NCBI GenBank assembly: GCA_003481005.1
Contig: QUKC01000012.1
Location: forward strand, 1-64,000
Length of the DNA: 64,000 nucleotides
Origin: Firmicutes bacterium TM09-10
Lineage (GTDB): Bacteria; Bacillota; Clostridia; Lachnospirales; Lachnospiraceae
Direction: 5' to 3'
This document shows, in pieces, positions 43,488 through 52,928 of this stretch. Below the pieces are notes generated by a model. The model was given only the letters and a program-made list of their open reading frames with translations, searched no databases and had not been told where the DNA came from. The position numbers were made by a program, and so were the translations under genes. Position 1 is the stretch's first letter, and every line of letters begins with the position of its first letter.

Positions 43488-43910
43488 TTATTCTTCCTTG
43501 TCGCCTTCTTCCGGGAAAGCTGCATCCACCGCTTCCTCATCGCTCATCATTTCCTGTTTAGGCGTCGTAAAGCGATCTACCAGGTCAGGAATCATGTCGA
43601 TTACCTTGCTGACGCTGTCCTGATTCTTGATGTTAACCAGGCGTGTCTGTCCGTTTTTAATCAGAAGCACCGCGCTGGGGGACATCTTGCCGCTCATACC
43701 GCCCATGCCGCCGTTTTTACGGGAGTCCTTACCTGCTCCGCAGCTTGCGCCCGCGCCGATTCCAAACGATACATCCACAAGTGGGATAATGATCGTATCA
43801 TCAATCTTTGTTGCTTCTCCAACTACGGTTTTGGTTGTGAAAACGGATTCTGCCCCTTTCACCAAGGCTTCCACTACAGAAGTAATATTGTTGTCTTTAT
43901 TTTCTGCCAT
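43488..43910 (-). CDS. ytfJ: GerW family sporulation protein (YtfJ)
   Basis: 140 aa. VVEALVKGAESVFTTKTVVG and IIPLVDVSFGIGAGASCGAG are the YtfJ/GerW signature, with a Gly-rich loop (KNGGMGGMSGKMSPSAVLL). YtfJ is a forespore protein required for germination in Bacillus. It follows the DUF2953 gene by one base gap; in Bacillus ytfJ and ytfI (DUF2953) are also adjacent, which supports the call. Confidence 0.93.
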   Translation of the reverse strand: MAENKDNNITSVVEALVKGAESVFTTKTVVGEATKIDDTIIIPLVDVSFGIGAGASCGAGKDSRKNGGMGGMSGKMSPSAVLLIKNGQTRLVNIKNQDSVSKVIDMIPDLVDRFTTPKQEMMSDEEAVDAAFPEEGDKEE

Positions 43911-43911
43911 G

Positions 43912-44961
43912 CTATGCTTCCTCCTTCTTGCGCAGTATTCTGATCAGTCGTCTGACATTTTTATTGAGTAAAATCCTCAGTCCGCAGATTCCGAGGGTTC
44001 CAAGCCGGATTCTGCCTTTGAGGTGAAGCTCTCCTTCGATATATTTCTCTTCAAAATCCGGTTCCAGCCGGATATTTCCTTTATGCCAGGGATACAGCAT
44101 TCCCTGTATCGCCATGATCTGTCCGGTAGAAGCCGGATCGCCTGTCCCGACGATTCCAAAAACCTCCAGCTTTCGCGGCAGTACATGTCTGATAATTTCT
44201 CCCAGCTCGTAAAATCCAACCCGGATCGCCTGCCGTGTCTGCGGCTGATCCCAGATTCTTTTATAATAGGCAGTCTGTTGTTTGAGCCGGTCGGTCTTTT
44301 GCTGCATTCCGCGCAGTCGGTCTGTGACCTGCGAAAGCTTACCGGAAAGCTTTTCAAAAAAGCTGCCGGCAGGATGTTCGGGCGCAGCGTCCGAATCGGT
44401 AGCTTGCGCGTCAGCCTCCGAAGCAGACGTTTCGTTCGGGTCAGTTGACTGTGATTCGACATCAGGCATCCTAGTCGTAGCCGAGCCACGCGGGTCTGCT
44501 GACTGCGGTTCAGATGCTTCCGCGACAGTTTGTGTCTGCGGTTCGTCAGTCATACCGGCAGCAGGCGCGCTCTCGCCCAGCGTTTTTACGTCCGCAGACG
44601 GCATTTTCGCTCCGTCCGCATCCAGCACATTCGTATCCACGTCGGCGTCGCCTACACCTTCCTCTGCGTCCGCACCGGATGCCGCTTTTTTCCTTTTCCC
44701 AGATCGTTCTTTTTTCGGATAAATTAAAAATCCCGCCACGCGGACTTCCAAAAGCAGTTCTTTTTCATATGTGACACGGATAGACAGCAGATGTAACAGC
44801 CATGTCACGCGACCCCGGATGTATTTTTCTTCCTTCCAGACACCGTCCGCCCGATATCGGATCGGGACGAGCAAAACGGTCAGAACTGTCAGCAAGATCA
44901 GTCCGAGGATTCCAAGCAAAATCCATCCAATTACTTTTAATATTGTCAGAAGTACTGTCAT
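43912..44961 (-). CDS. DUF2953 domain-containing membrane protein (YtfI-like)
   Basis: 349 aa. N-terminal transmembrane helix (ILKVIGWILLGILGLILLTVL), the GRVTWLLHLLSIRVTYEKEL strand typical of DUF2953, then a long low-complexity acidic insert (about 95-205, rich in Asp/Ala/Glu/Ser) and a conserved C-terminal half with AIRVGFYELGEIIRHVLPR. Probable sporulation role with YtfJ. The acidic insert makes it longer than the family average. Confidence 0.85.
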   Translation of the reverse strand: MTVLLTILKVIGWILLGILGLILLTVLTVLLVPIRYRADGVWKEEKYIRGRVTWLLHLLSIRVTYEKELLLEVRVAGFLIYPKKERSGKRKKAASGADAEEGVGDADVDTNVLDADGAKMPSADVKTLGESAPAAGMTDEPQTQTVAEASEPQSADPRGSATTRMPDVESQSTDPNETSASEADAQATDSDAAPEHPAGSFFEKLSGKLSQVTDRLRGMQQKTDRLKQQTAYYKRIWDQPQTRQAIRVGFYELGEIIRHVLPRKLEVFGIVGTGDPASTGQIMAIQGMLYPWHKGNIRLEPDFEEKYIEGELHLKGRIRLGTLGICGLRILLNKNVRRLIRILRKKEEA

Positions 44962-45290
44962 CCGCCGCCTCCTTTCCCGGAGGTAAAGGTCTTTTGCAGA
45001 TATCCCTTGATATCCGTTTCCATTCCGGCGTCCATCGTATCCTGCAGCATCTGCTGCACAAGAAAAATCGCTTCCTCCCGCCCCTCTGCAATGCCGACAA
45101 CCTGCAGTGCCTTTTTGTCAAAATATTTTTGTTTTAACAGCGCGCAGTGGAAAATGTCCAGCTGATCTGAAGTGCGGGACAGGCTGATCAGATAGATGCC
45201 AAGCTGTCCTCTCCCGGTCAGAAGCTTCCATTTTATTTTATTTACATTGCGGATTGACGGCCCCACATACAGCCTGCGGTAAAATTTCAT
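44958..45290 (-). CDS. Conserved hypothetical protein
   Basis: 110 aa from ATG 45290. KFYRRLYVGPSIRNVNKIKW at the start, SLSRTSDQLDIFHCALLKQK in the middle and TDIKGYLQKTF near the end. Such a protein often precedes DUF2953 in Lachnospiraceae; no function is known. Overlaps the DUF2953 gene by 4 bases, so it is co-translated. Confidence 0.7.
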   Translation of the reverse strand: MKFYRRLYVGPSIRNVNKIKWKLLTGRGQLGIYLISLSRTSDQLDIFHCALLKQKYFDKKALQVVGIAEGREEAIFLVQQMLQDTMDAGMETDIKGYLQKTFTSGKGGGG

Positions 45291-45359
45291 GAACTGGCAA
45301 CACTCTCCTGTTCCTAGAATGCCCCCAAATTGCACTCATAAGCATATTTTTTGAAAATA

Positions 45360-45378
45360 GCCGGTCAGATTGACCGGC
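45360..45378 (-). terminator. Terminator after Nudix gene
   Basis: GCCGGTCA (45360-45367), loop GAT, TGACCGGC (45371-45378); on the minus strand TATTTTC follows. 24 bases past the Nudix stop. Confidence 0.7.
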
Positions 45379-45401
45379 CTAAACAGATGATTTCCGTCCG
45401 C

Positions 45402-45854
45402 TTAATAGTATTTGTGGCTGCCCCAGAGATTGCTCTTTTTTAATTCCAGATATTCATGATAGGCTTTTTCGAGAATCTGCTTTTCATTGGCAAATTTCAA
45501 AAGATGATAGGCCTCATGATACTTGTAAAATCCGGAGTCCACAAAATACTCTTCTCTTTGCGGCTTACTGTAATAACTGTCTGCCATCATCAAATACCAG
45601 TGAACTTCTTTCTCCACGACATCCTCCGGTACGTTGAAGGTATATTCGCTTTTGCCCACATATTTGATAATGGAAGCTCTGGAACCGCTTTCCTCCAGAA
45701 CCTCACGGAGCGCGGTCTGCTGAAACTCCTCGCCCTCCTCCACGGTTCCTTTAGGGAGTACCCATCCTTCATATTTATTTTTATAATTTTTATAAAGCAG
45801 AAGGATCTTCCCCCTAAAAATTACTACACCGCCGCAGCTCGTTGCTTCTATCAC
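45402..45854 (-). CDS. Nudix hydrolase
   Basis: 150 aa. Nudix box GTVEEGEEFQQTALREVLEE followed by SGS (about 36-58) with WVLPKG before it, typical of Ap4A/diadenosine-like hydrolases. The C-terminal Tyr-rich tail is unusual (NLWGSHKYY). Monocistronic with terminator. Substrate unknown. Confidence 0.87.
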   Translation of the reverse strand: MIEATSCGGVVIFRGKILLLYKNYKNKYEGWVLPKGTVEEGEEFQQTALREVLEESGSRASIIKYVGKSEYTFNVPEDVVEKEVHWYLMMADSYYSKPQREEYFVDSGFYKYHEAYHLLKFANEKQILEKAYHEYLELKKSNLWGSHKYY

Positions 45855-45969
45855 TGCAATTCCTCCTGTCCGGCGATATCTGACTCTGGAATTCAGTATA
45901 CCTTAAATCCGGATACAGGGCAAGTCCTATTCTCCAAAAAGAATTTACCGAAAATTCAAAATTGTCCGG

Positions 45970-47427
45970 TCAGTCTGAAAAATATGCATCGAACACCTGT
46001 CTGGCAAGGGGCACTGCATAATCGCTTCCGGAACCCGCGCTTTCCACGATTACTGTCACCGCAATCTCAGGATTCTCTGCCGGAGCAAAGCCGGTAAACC
46101 ATGCATGGGATTCGGACTTATCGCTGGAAAATTCAGCGCTTCCGGTCTTTCCGGCAACCGTATAGGAACGGTCCTTTAGCTTTCTGCCGGTTCCCTCCTG
46201 CACAACATCCTCCATCAGGGAAGTCATCACTTCCGACTCTTTTTCCGACATCAGCTCCCGATAAACGGACGGCTCATTTTTCTCCAGTATCTTCCCGTCC
46301 GCATTCAGCACCCGATCCACGACGATCGGCTGCATCAGTTTGCCGCCGTTTGCGATCGCCGCCGTAATCAGGTTTAACTGTACCGGCGTGATCTGCGTCT
46401 TCCCCTGACCGATCGACGTCTGAATCACGTCCTCGTCCGTGCTGTCCTTATCTAGCGTTACCTTCGTCTGGTTATAGGGAAGCGGGAACGAAAGCTCCTG
46501 ATTAAACAGCAGACTGTCGATCGTATCGCCAAATTTTTCCCGATCCATCGACATACCGATGTTGGCAAAGGAGGCATTGCACGATTTTGCAAAGGAGGTC
46601 ATCAGATCGACACTGCCATGCACGCTCCCGTGATAGCAGTTGATTTTATTGTCTCCATTGATATATGCACCGTTACACTGATAATGATAATTTTGCCAGC
46701 TGTCCGGATTTTGGCGGATATAGGCAAGCGCCGTCACGATTTTAAAGGTCGAACCAGGCGGATACAGTCCCTGCGTTCCACGGTTTACGAGTGCTGCTTT
46801 GTCCTTGTCGGTGCTGAGCGTCTCCCAATTTTCTGCGATTTTGTTCGGATCGTAATCGGGCTTGCTGACCATTGCGAGCACTCTTCCCGTTTTTACCTCC
46901 GTCACAACAATCGCACCGCGGTATAACCCCAGCGCATCGCTCGCCGCCTGCTGCAGGGAGGTGTCCAGCGTTGTATAGACATCGTTTCCCGGATTTTTTT
47001 CTCCTGCCAGCTCATGATCCAGCTTTTCCCGGTCAGAAATATCCGAATGAATCAACTGATAATTTTCCAGCTCCTCGATCCCCGTCTTTCCTTTATCCGT
47101 GTAACCCACCACATGGGCAAAGATATTTTTATAGGGATACTCCCGAACCGATGTTCCATCCTCTGCGATCACAGTCTGTGCCAACACCTCTCCCGTACCA
47201 GCGTAAATCGTTCCGCGGGTATTTTCCTGGGCGAGGACGCGCTGCTGGGAATTGTAGCTGTTGTTAAACAGCGCTTCCTGATTGGAGGACACATAATCTG
47301 CCAGATACCAGATCATCCCGGCAAACACTGCAAGCATCAGCAGGCTGCACAGATAGAGTTCACGGTTCATCTGCCATTTATTCCGTTTCTTCTGTTTGTC
47401 TTTTTTTCTTTCTTCTTTGCTTTTCAA
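45970..47427 (-). CDS. Class B penicillin-binding protein (transpeptidase)
   Basis: 485 aa if TTG 47427 is the start (TGAGGAGC six bases upstream, inside the ftsW-like gene); ATG 47370 is an alternative without a good ribosome binding site. A basic cytoplasmic tail, one transmembrane helix (LYLCSLLMLAVFAGMIWYL), then the transpeptidase domain: PPGSTFKIV with catalytic Ser about 226, KSCN about 281 and AGKTGSAEF about 427. Cross-links peptidoglycan with the FtsW/SpoVE-type polymerase encoded upstream; overlap of the two genes shows coupling. PbpA-like group. Confidence 0.92.
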   Translation of the reverse strand: MKSKEERKKDKQKKRNKWQMNRELYLCSLLMLAVFAGMIWYLADYVSSNQEALFNNSYNSQQRVLAQENTRGTIYAGTGEVLAQTVIAEDGTSVREYPYKNIFAHVVGYTDKGKTGIEELENYQLIHSDISDREKLDHELAGEKNPGNDVYTTLDTSLQQAASDALGLYRGAIVVTEVKTGRVLAMVSKPDYDPNKIAENWETLSTDKDKAALVNRGTQGLYPPGSTFKIVTALAYIRQNPDSWQNYHYQCNGAYINGDNKINCYHGSVHGSVDLMTSFAKSCNASFANIGMSMDREKFGDTIDSLLFNQELSFPLPYNQTKVTLDKDSTDEDVIQTSIGQGKTQITPVQLNLITAAIANGGKLMQPIVVDRVLNADGKILEKNEPSVYRELMSEKESEVMTSLMEDVVQEGTGRKLKDRSYTVAGKTGSAEFSSDKSESHAWFTGFAPAENPEIAVTVIVESAGSGSDYAVPLARQVFDAYFSD

Positions 47428-48736
47428 TTCGAAGCTCCTCATCATACCGCAAGACAAAAACGCCTTCTATGACGCCAAACATCAGGATCGTCGTCATCAC
47501 GCTGCTTCCACCGTAGCTGACAAGAGGAAGCGTCACACCGGTCAGCGGGATAAATTTGCTTCCGCCGCCGACAGTCAGAAACGTCTGAAACAGGTATAAA
47601 ATTGCAAATCCTACTACAAGATTTCTGTAAAATCCGTCTGCAAGACCACCCGCCAGACGAATCATCAGGACAAACAGCACTGCCGCTGTCAGCAAAATTC
47701 CAATTCCAAAGAGCAGCCCCAGCTCTTCGATCACTGCGGAAAAAATGAAATCCGTCTCCACATATGGAATATCCTGCGGCGTGCCTTTTCCGATTCCCAG
47801 TCCGAACAGTCCGCCGCGGCTCATCGCAAACAGCGCCTGTGCGATCTGATATCCCTGCTTATCAATCACACTCCATGGATCTCTCCACGCCTGCACGCGC
47901 ACCTGTACATGGGAAAACATCCGGTACGCAAGCAACGATGCGCCTGCCCCGGCGACAAGCCCGCCAGCCAGATACAGTGGCTGATGTGCAGAAATCGTCA
48001 TCAGAAACACATACACCATAAAAAGAATCAACGCGCTGCCCAGATCCTTCGACAGTACGAGAATCAGCACATGCGCTGTTGCTCCGATTCCGGCTGCGAC
48101 CACCTGCCGGATTCCTGTCTTTTCGGAAAGAACCGCTGCCAGAAAAAATACGAACGTCAGTTTGACAAACTCCGACGGCTGGAAGGTAATTCCACCTATC
48201 GACCAGGACAGCTTCGAGCCGTGCGTCACCTGTCCTAAAATCAGCACGATTCCAAGGGCTGCAATTCCGATTCCGGCATAAATCCAGCCAAGTTTTTCCA
48301 GAAACCTGCATTTGCGCAAGATCCACGGCACAATCAGAAATACGACAAAGGATGCGCCCGCGATAATCAGCTGTTTGATCGCCTTTGTCAGATCGAGCCG
48401 TGTCAGCACGATCAGCCCCGCACTGAAAAGCATACACATATGATTCATAACAATCCGGCTGATTCCCGGATAGATAAACCACGCCAACACCGGCAGCGCC
48501 AGCGTCAGAATCTGCAAAAAAGCATAAAACAGCAGATATTTACTTTGCTGTGTCCGGATCACGATGGTCAGCCACGCCGTAAACTGCATCAGAAATAAAA
48601 AGACCATCTGCAGCGCTGCAGCGCCAGACTGTTTGCGAACGTCCCCGACAAACAGCGCATAAATGCTGCAGCTAAGAAACAGATACAAAAACAGCGGGAT
48701 CAGATATCTGGATGCTATCACAATCGTATATGCCAC
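47378..48736 (-). CDS. FtsW/RodA/SpoVE family glycosyltransferase
   Basis: 452 aa, about 12 transmembrane helices. SEDS signatures: GSKLSWSIGGITFQPSEFVK near 170 (with the usual W-I-GG...QPSE), SKDLGSALILFMVYVFLM near 232, and GGGSKFIPLTGVTLPLVSYG near 390. Polymerises glycan strands with its PBP partner, encoded directly downstream. A SpoVE, FtsW or RodA identity cannot be separated by eye; length above 400 due to an extra N-terminal segment. Confidence 0.93.
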   Translation of the reverse strand: MAYTIVIASRYLIPLFLYLFLSCSIYALFVGDVRKQSGAAALQMVFLFLMQFTAWLTIVIRTQQSKYLLFYAFLQILTLALPVLAWFIYPGISRIVMNHMCMLFSAGLIVLTRLDLTKAIKQLIIAGASFVVFLIVPWILRKCRFLEKLGWIYAGIGIAALGIVLILGQVTHGSKLSWSIGGITFQPSEFVKLTFVFFLAAVLSEKTGIRQVVAAGIGATAHVLILVLSKDLGSALILFMVYVFLMTISAHQPLYLAGGLVAGAGASLLAYRMFSHVQVRVQAWRDPWSVIDKQGYQIAQALFAMSRGGLFGLGIGKGTPQDIPYVETDFIFSAVIEELGLLFGIGILLTAAVLFVLMIRLAGGLADGFYRNLVVGFAILYLFQTFLTVGGGSKFIPLTGVTLPLVSYGGSSVMTTILMFGVIEGVFVLRYDEELRIEKQRRKKKRQTEETE

Positions 48737-48738
48737 GC

Positions 48739-51039
48739 TTACTGTACTCCTTTTTTATAATGTCCGGTCGTATACTGCGCCGGTGCTGTTCCTTTTCCTT
48801 CGCTGAAAAATTCGAGCACTTCCCGCGTTTTTTCCGCCGTCTCGTCCGTAAAATCCAGACGGATTGCACGGATACCGCGCCTTTTCTGCTCTGCAAGATA
48901 CTGATGCAGAGAAAGCGGCACAGAATTGTAAATCGTGTTCATGCAGTGCCTGCAGTTAACCCATACGGGAAATTCTGCATTGTAGCGATCCTTTAACCGG
49001 CAGGAAAACGCTGCTGCAGGGATTCCCTGCGACAGCTGCTTTTGCGTATGGGAAATCTGACAGGCCCCCAGGCTTCTTTTGACGCATCCGGCACTGACCA
49101 TCATCGGCACCCTTCCGTAAACCACCATTTCCTGATTTTGGGGAGGAAGCGCTTCCAGCTCCCTGCGGTTTAATTCTAACGGCGCTGTGTAGCTGTCCGG
49201 TGCAAAACAGTCCTGATACAGTTGCCTGGTTTCCCGGTTAAACGTATAAACGCTATGCTGCAGGGAGAGCTTTTTCTCCGGATATTTTTCTGTCACCCAG
49301 CACATTCCACCAAGGCTGCCCGCCAAAAATCCATCCACCAGCCCGTCATAGGCCTTCACCTGTCCCGACAAACGTTTTAAATACGGTTCGCTGTACGAGC
49401 GTAGGATCGTCGGAAGCGTCACAAACAGTTCAAATCCGGGACGGTCTGCTTTCACGTTCTTTACGAGTTCCATCAGCTGTCCGGTTTTCGGATCGTCCAT
49501 CAAATCCGAAGAAAGGTACAACCGGTCTATGCCAGTCGTGCGCAGCGCAGCAAATGCCTGCTCTGCCTGCAGGACAGAGACATAGCATTGAGTTGACTGC
49601 GGACGCTGGGTATCCGCATAATGAAGGGGCGGCATAGCTGCTGCAGTCGCAGTCGATTCGCCGGCCTCGGACTGCGCTGTTTCTGCTTCCCGGCCGTGTT
49701 CTGGAACATATGTTCTTTTTTGTCGATCCTGCAGTTTCTCCGTCAACGCATCCAGCGTTTCCCGACGCAGCTCGTTGAGCGCAGAAACCGGGACAAAGCT
49801 GTCTCCGTCCAGCTCTACGGAAATATCATCTGCCCCGTAGAATGAGCCGCCGGTCTTTTTGAGTTGCTTGACGACATCATCCTCTGCCAGTGGGCGCTTC
49901 TGTGCCGGCTGTGCGACTGTGCCTTCTTTTTGAACCGAAATGCCTTCGCAGGACGCTGTTAAATTGATCGGCTCGCCCGGACGGATTGCCGCATGGAAGC
50001 TGACTGGCTTTTGCAGCTTGCCATCCTCCATCATCCCATGCACCCGTTCCAAAATTTCCTGTGGACATGCCAGATATCCGGGTTTTTCCAACGTCAGCAT
50101 TTCTCTGCCGTTATGCCTGTGATAATATCCGCCGCCGGTTTCCGAACGAACGTAGAGCTTTGCCAAAAGCTCCTGATCCTTCGGATCGATTTGCCAATGC
50201 TCCCGATCCGTCAGATACAAATCCATATATTTGCGGTAGATTGCAGTAACGCCGGCAACATATTCCGGGCTCTTCATCCGCCCTTCTATTTTAAAGGAAT
50301 CGATTTTTGCATCCATCAACTCCGGTAAAAACGGCAGCACGCAGAGATCTTTTAAGCTCAGCGGATACGCCGGAGGTTTTTGCTGACTTTTTCCGCCCAT
50401 CCTGCCCCCTCCTGCTTCCTGTCCAAGCACCGTATAGGGCTGTCTGCATGGCTGCGCACAGCGTCCCCGGTTTCCGCTTCTTCCGCCCAGAAAGCTTGAA
50501 AACAGGCACTGTCCGGAATAGCAATAGCACAAGGCTCCATGGATAAATACTTCCATTGCCAGACCGGTCTGTTCTTTTAACAGGCGAATTTCTTCCAGGC
50601 TCAATTCCCTCGCCGGGACAATCCGACAGACGCCCAGCGATTTTAAAAACAGGGCACTTCTGCTCTCCGTCACCGTCATCTGCGTGCTGGCATGCAGCTC
50701 CATGCCGGGAAAATTTTTGCGCAGCTTCTCCAAAACTCCCATATCCTGAACGATGACGCCATCCAGCCCCGCCTCATAAAACGGTGCGATCCAGTCACAA
50801 AGTCCTGAAAGCTCGTCCTGCTTTGTCAGCGTATTGACAGTTAAATAGATTTTCCGATTCCACAGATGGGCGAGAGAAAGTCCCTCTAACAGCTCTTCCC
50901 TGGAAAAGTTTCCGGCAAACGCCCGCGCACCGAACCGCTGTCCACCCAGATACACGGCGTCCGCCCCCGCTGCAATCGCTGCCTTTAAGCAGTCCATAGT
51001 TCCGGCAGGAGCCAAAAGCTCGCCTCTGTATTCTTCCAT
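48739..51039 (-). CDS. U32 family peptidase with C-terminal DUF3656
   Basis: 766 aa from ATG 51039 (GGAGGAAGAGG upstream). N-terminal U32 domain: ELLAPAGTMDCLKAAIAAGA, GARAFAGNFSREEL and the signature EVFIHGALCYCYSGQCLFSS with Cys residues, followed by GRCAQPCR. The extra ~380 residues with DUF3656-like SDDISVELDGDSFVPVSALN distinguish it from the short form. Related U32 proteins act in tRNA hydroxylation or collagen degradation; function here unknown. The stop lies next to the FtsW start. Confidence 0.92.
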   Translation of the reverse strand: MEEYRGELLAPAGTMDCLKAAIAAGADAVYLGGQRFGARAFAGNFSREELLEGLSLAHLWNRKIYLTVNTLTKQDELSGLCDWIAPFYEAGLDGVIVQDMGVLEKLRKNFPGMELHASTQMTVTESRSALFLKSLGVCRIVPARELSLEEIRLLKEQTGLAMEVFIHGALCYCYSGQCLFSSFLGGRSGNRGRCAQPCRQPYTVLGQEAGGGRMGGKSQQKPPAYPLSLKDLCVLPFLPELMDAKIDSFKIEGRMKSPEYVAGVTAIYRKYMDLYLTDREHWQIDPKDQELLAKLYVRSETGGGYYHRHNGREMLTLEKPGYLACPQEILERVHGMMEDGKLQKPVSFHAAIRPGEPINLTASCEGISVQKEGTVAQPAQKRPLAEDDVVKQLKKTGGSFYGADDISVELDGDSFVPVSALNELRRETLDALTEKLQDRQKRTYVPEHGREAETAQSEAGESTATAAAMPPLHYADTQRPQSTQCYVSVLQAEQAFAALRTTGIDRLYLSSDLMDDPKTGQLMELVKNVKADRPGFELFVTLPTILRSYSEPYLKRLSGQVKAYDGLVDGFLAGSLGGMCWVTEKYPEKKLSLQHSVYTFNRETRQLYQDCFAPDSYTAPLELNRRELEALPPQNQEMVVYGRVPMMVSAGCVKRSLGACQISHTQKQLSQGIPAAAFSCRLKDRYNAEFPVWVNCRHCMNTIYNSVPLSLHQYLAEQKRRGIRAIRLDFTDETAEKTREVLEFFSEGKGTAPAQYTTGHYKKGVQ

Positions 51040-51073
51040 CCTCTTCCTCCATTGATAAAGAAAATATGATTCA

Positions 51074-51197
51074 GAATGTGCCGAGGCACATTCTCCGCCT
51101 GCGGCGGGTCGCGCAAGCGACATTCTTCCATTCCGCCGCAGTGCGATCTCCGCGGAGCGTCTTTATCGTATTGGAAACAAGTTTCCAATACGATAAA
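51074..51197. repeat. Composite palindromic repeat, family A copy 2
   Basis: 124 bases: GAATGTGCC-GA-GGCACATTC (51074-51093) at one end and the perfect palindrome TTTATCGTATTGGAAAC-AA-GTTTCCAATACGATAAA (51162-51197) at the other. Same modules, reversed order, as 22918-23038. Confidence 0.8.
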
Positions 51198-51201
51198 GAA
51201 A

Positions 51202-51225
51202 CAGGCTGTCATCGCTGACAGCCTG
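51202..51225 (-). terminator. Terminator of zapA
   Basis: CAGGCTGTCA (51202-51211), loop TCGC, TGACAGCCTG (51216-51225); minus-strand TTTCTTT follows. About 55 bases past the zapA stop. Confidence 0.8.
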
Positions 51226-51280
51226 ACCGTCTGTTTCCTTTAGTTTCTGACAACAGAACAATTACAAAACATGTGTTCTG

Positions 51281-51694
51281 TCACTTTTTATCCTTCATTC
51301 CGCGGATCTCGGTTTCCAGGCGCACGATCTGTCTGGAACTTTCCTGCTGATCCTGCTGCAGCGTCCGCAGGCTCTTTTCCGTATTATCCAGCTTGATCTG
51401 GGAAGCAATCAGCTCGTGCTTTAAGTCATACAGCTCTTTTTCCTTGGAGGCTGCTTCTTCCTCCATCTCCTCGATCTGCTTTTTCGCCTTAAAATAATCG
51501 TCCGCAATGTTCAATTCCACTAAAATGTTCTGGATATCCGCCGGCTGACGGCGAAAGCTTTCCACCCGGTTGTATTCTGCCAGTTTATTATTGATATAAG
51601 AAGCCACCTTCTGCAGGTATTCTTCGCTTTCGTAGCCGCTGAGCGTCAGCACCCTGCCTCCGATGATCACTTCTGTATCTGTCTTGACCGCCAT
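51281..51694 (-). CDS. zapA: Cell division protein ZapA
   Basis: 137 aa. VIIGGRVLTLSGYESEEYLQKVASYINNKL (ZapA globular head, about 10-40), then a long coiled coil (AKKQIEEMEEEAASKEKELY). Cross-links FtsZ filaments. Promoter at 51815-51843. A short palindrome ACAGAACA/TGTTCTGT overlaps its stop. Confidence 0.9.
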   Translation of the reverse strand: MAVKTDTEVIIGGRVLTLSGYESEEYLQKVASYINNKLAEYNRVESFRRQPADIQNILVELNIADDYFKAKKQIEEMEEEAASKEKELYDLKHELIASQIKLDNTEKSLRTLQQDQQESSRQIVRLETEIRGMKDKK

Positions 51695-51814
51695 GACTGT
51701 CTACCCTTTCGTATCGCGTATCCGCGCTTTCTGAACAGCGCTGTCAGCAACAGCATCTACATTTTGTACACACTCTGTTGCCAGAACTCAAAAAACGCTG
51801 TTCGATTCTTTTTC

Positions 51815-51843
51815 ATTATAAGGGCAAAAAGCACCAATTGCAA
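51815..51843 (-). promoter_or_regulatory. Sigma-A promoter of zapA
   Basis: On the minus strand TTGCAA (51843-51838), 17-base spacer, TATAAT (51820-51815), about 120 bases before the zapA start. The -35 lies just below the ruvB stop. Confidence 0.75.
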
Positions 51844-51846
51844 GCG

Positions 51847-52830
51847 TTAAAGTCCCAGATGTGTATAAGCAATCTGCGTCGCAACCCGTCCGCGCGGTGT
51901 GCGGTCAATCAGCCCTTTCATCAAAAGATACGGTTCATAAACATCCTCGATCGTACCGGCATCCTCTCCGATCGACGCTGCCAGCGTGTCCAGTCCGACC
52001 GGACCGCCGCCAAACTTTTCGATGATCGTCACGAGAATGTTTCGATCCACCCGATCCAGACCGAGCGTATCCACATCCATCAGGTCGAGGGCGGTGTGCG
52101 CCACCGTTTCCGTAATCACGCCGTTATATTTGACCTGCGCAAAATCGCGCACCCGCTTCAAAATCCGGTTTGCCAGACGCGGCGTCCCGCGGCTTCTGCG
52201 CGCAAGCTCCGTCGCCCCCGCATCCTCGATTTTTACGTTCAGAACCTTTGCCGACTGCTTGATAATCAGCTTCAGCTCATCCTCCGTATAAAATTCCATA
52301 TGGTGGATCATCCCGAAGCGATCCCGCAGCGGCGCTGTTAAAAGTCCCGCCCTCGTCGTCGCGCCCACCAGCGTAAAATGCGGCAGGTCCAGACGCACAG
52401 AACGCGCTGTGCTTCCCTTTCCGATCATGATATCGATTGCAAAATCCTCCATTGCAGGGTAAAGCACTTCCTCCACCTGACGGTTTAAGCGATGAATTTC
52501 ATCGACAAACAGAAGATCACCCTCCTGCAGATTGTTCAGAATTGCAGCCATTTCTCCGGGCTTTTCGATCGCCGGACCGCTGGTTACCTTCATGTTGACG
52601 CCCATTTCGTTGGCGATAATCCCCGCAAGCGTCGTCTTTCCAAGACCGGGAGGTCCGTAAAACAGAACGTGATCCAGCGAATCATGGCGTTGCTTTGCCG
52701 CTTCGATATAAATTTTTAAGGTCGACTTCGCTTTTCCCTGACCGATATAATCGTCCAGACACTGCGGACGCAATGTTTTCTCGATCTTTTTATCTTCCTC
52801 CGTCAGATTCGTCTCGATGACTCTTGGCAT
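51847..52830 (-). CDS. ruvB: Holliday junction DNA helicase RuvB
   Basis: 327 aa. Walker [20 protein letters not shown] near 60, Walker [21 protein letters not shown] near 108, sensor [18 protein letters not shown] near 155 and the C-terminal winged helix ([17 protein letters not shown]). Branch-migration motor with RuvA; the resolvase partner would be RecU at 22.3 kb. Follows ruvA. Confidence 0.97.
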   Translation of the reverse strand: MPRVIETNLTEEDKKIEKTLRPQCLDDYIGQGKAKSTLKIYIEAAKQRHDSLDHVLFYGPPGLGKTTLAGIIANEMGVNMKVTSGPAIEKPGEMAAILNNLQEGDLLFVDEIHRLNRQVEEVLYPAMEDFAIDIMIGKGSTARSVRLDLPHFTLVGATTRAGLLTAPLRDRFGMIHHMEFYTEDELKLIIKQSAKVLNVKIEDAGATELARRSRGTPRLANRILKRVRDFAQVKYNGVITETVAHTALDLMDVDTLGLDRVDRNILVTIIEKFGGGPVGLDTLAASIGEDAGTIEDVYEPYLLMKGLIDRTPRGRVATQIAYTHLGL

Positions 52831-52928
52831 GTTGCCTCCATTCTACCGTTAATCACGCTGCAGCAGGTAAAAAAGCATGGCACTTTTGTGCCTGCCGCAG
52901 GTAAAACATCCTGCTTGTCGGTTTCTTT

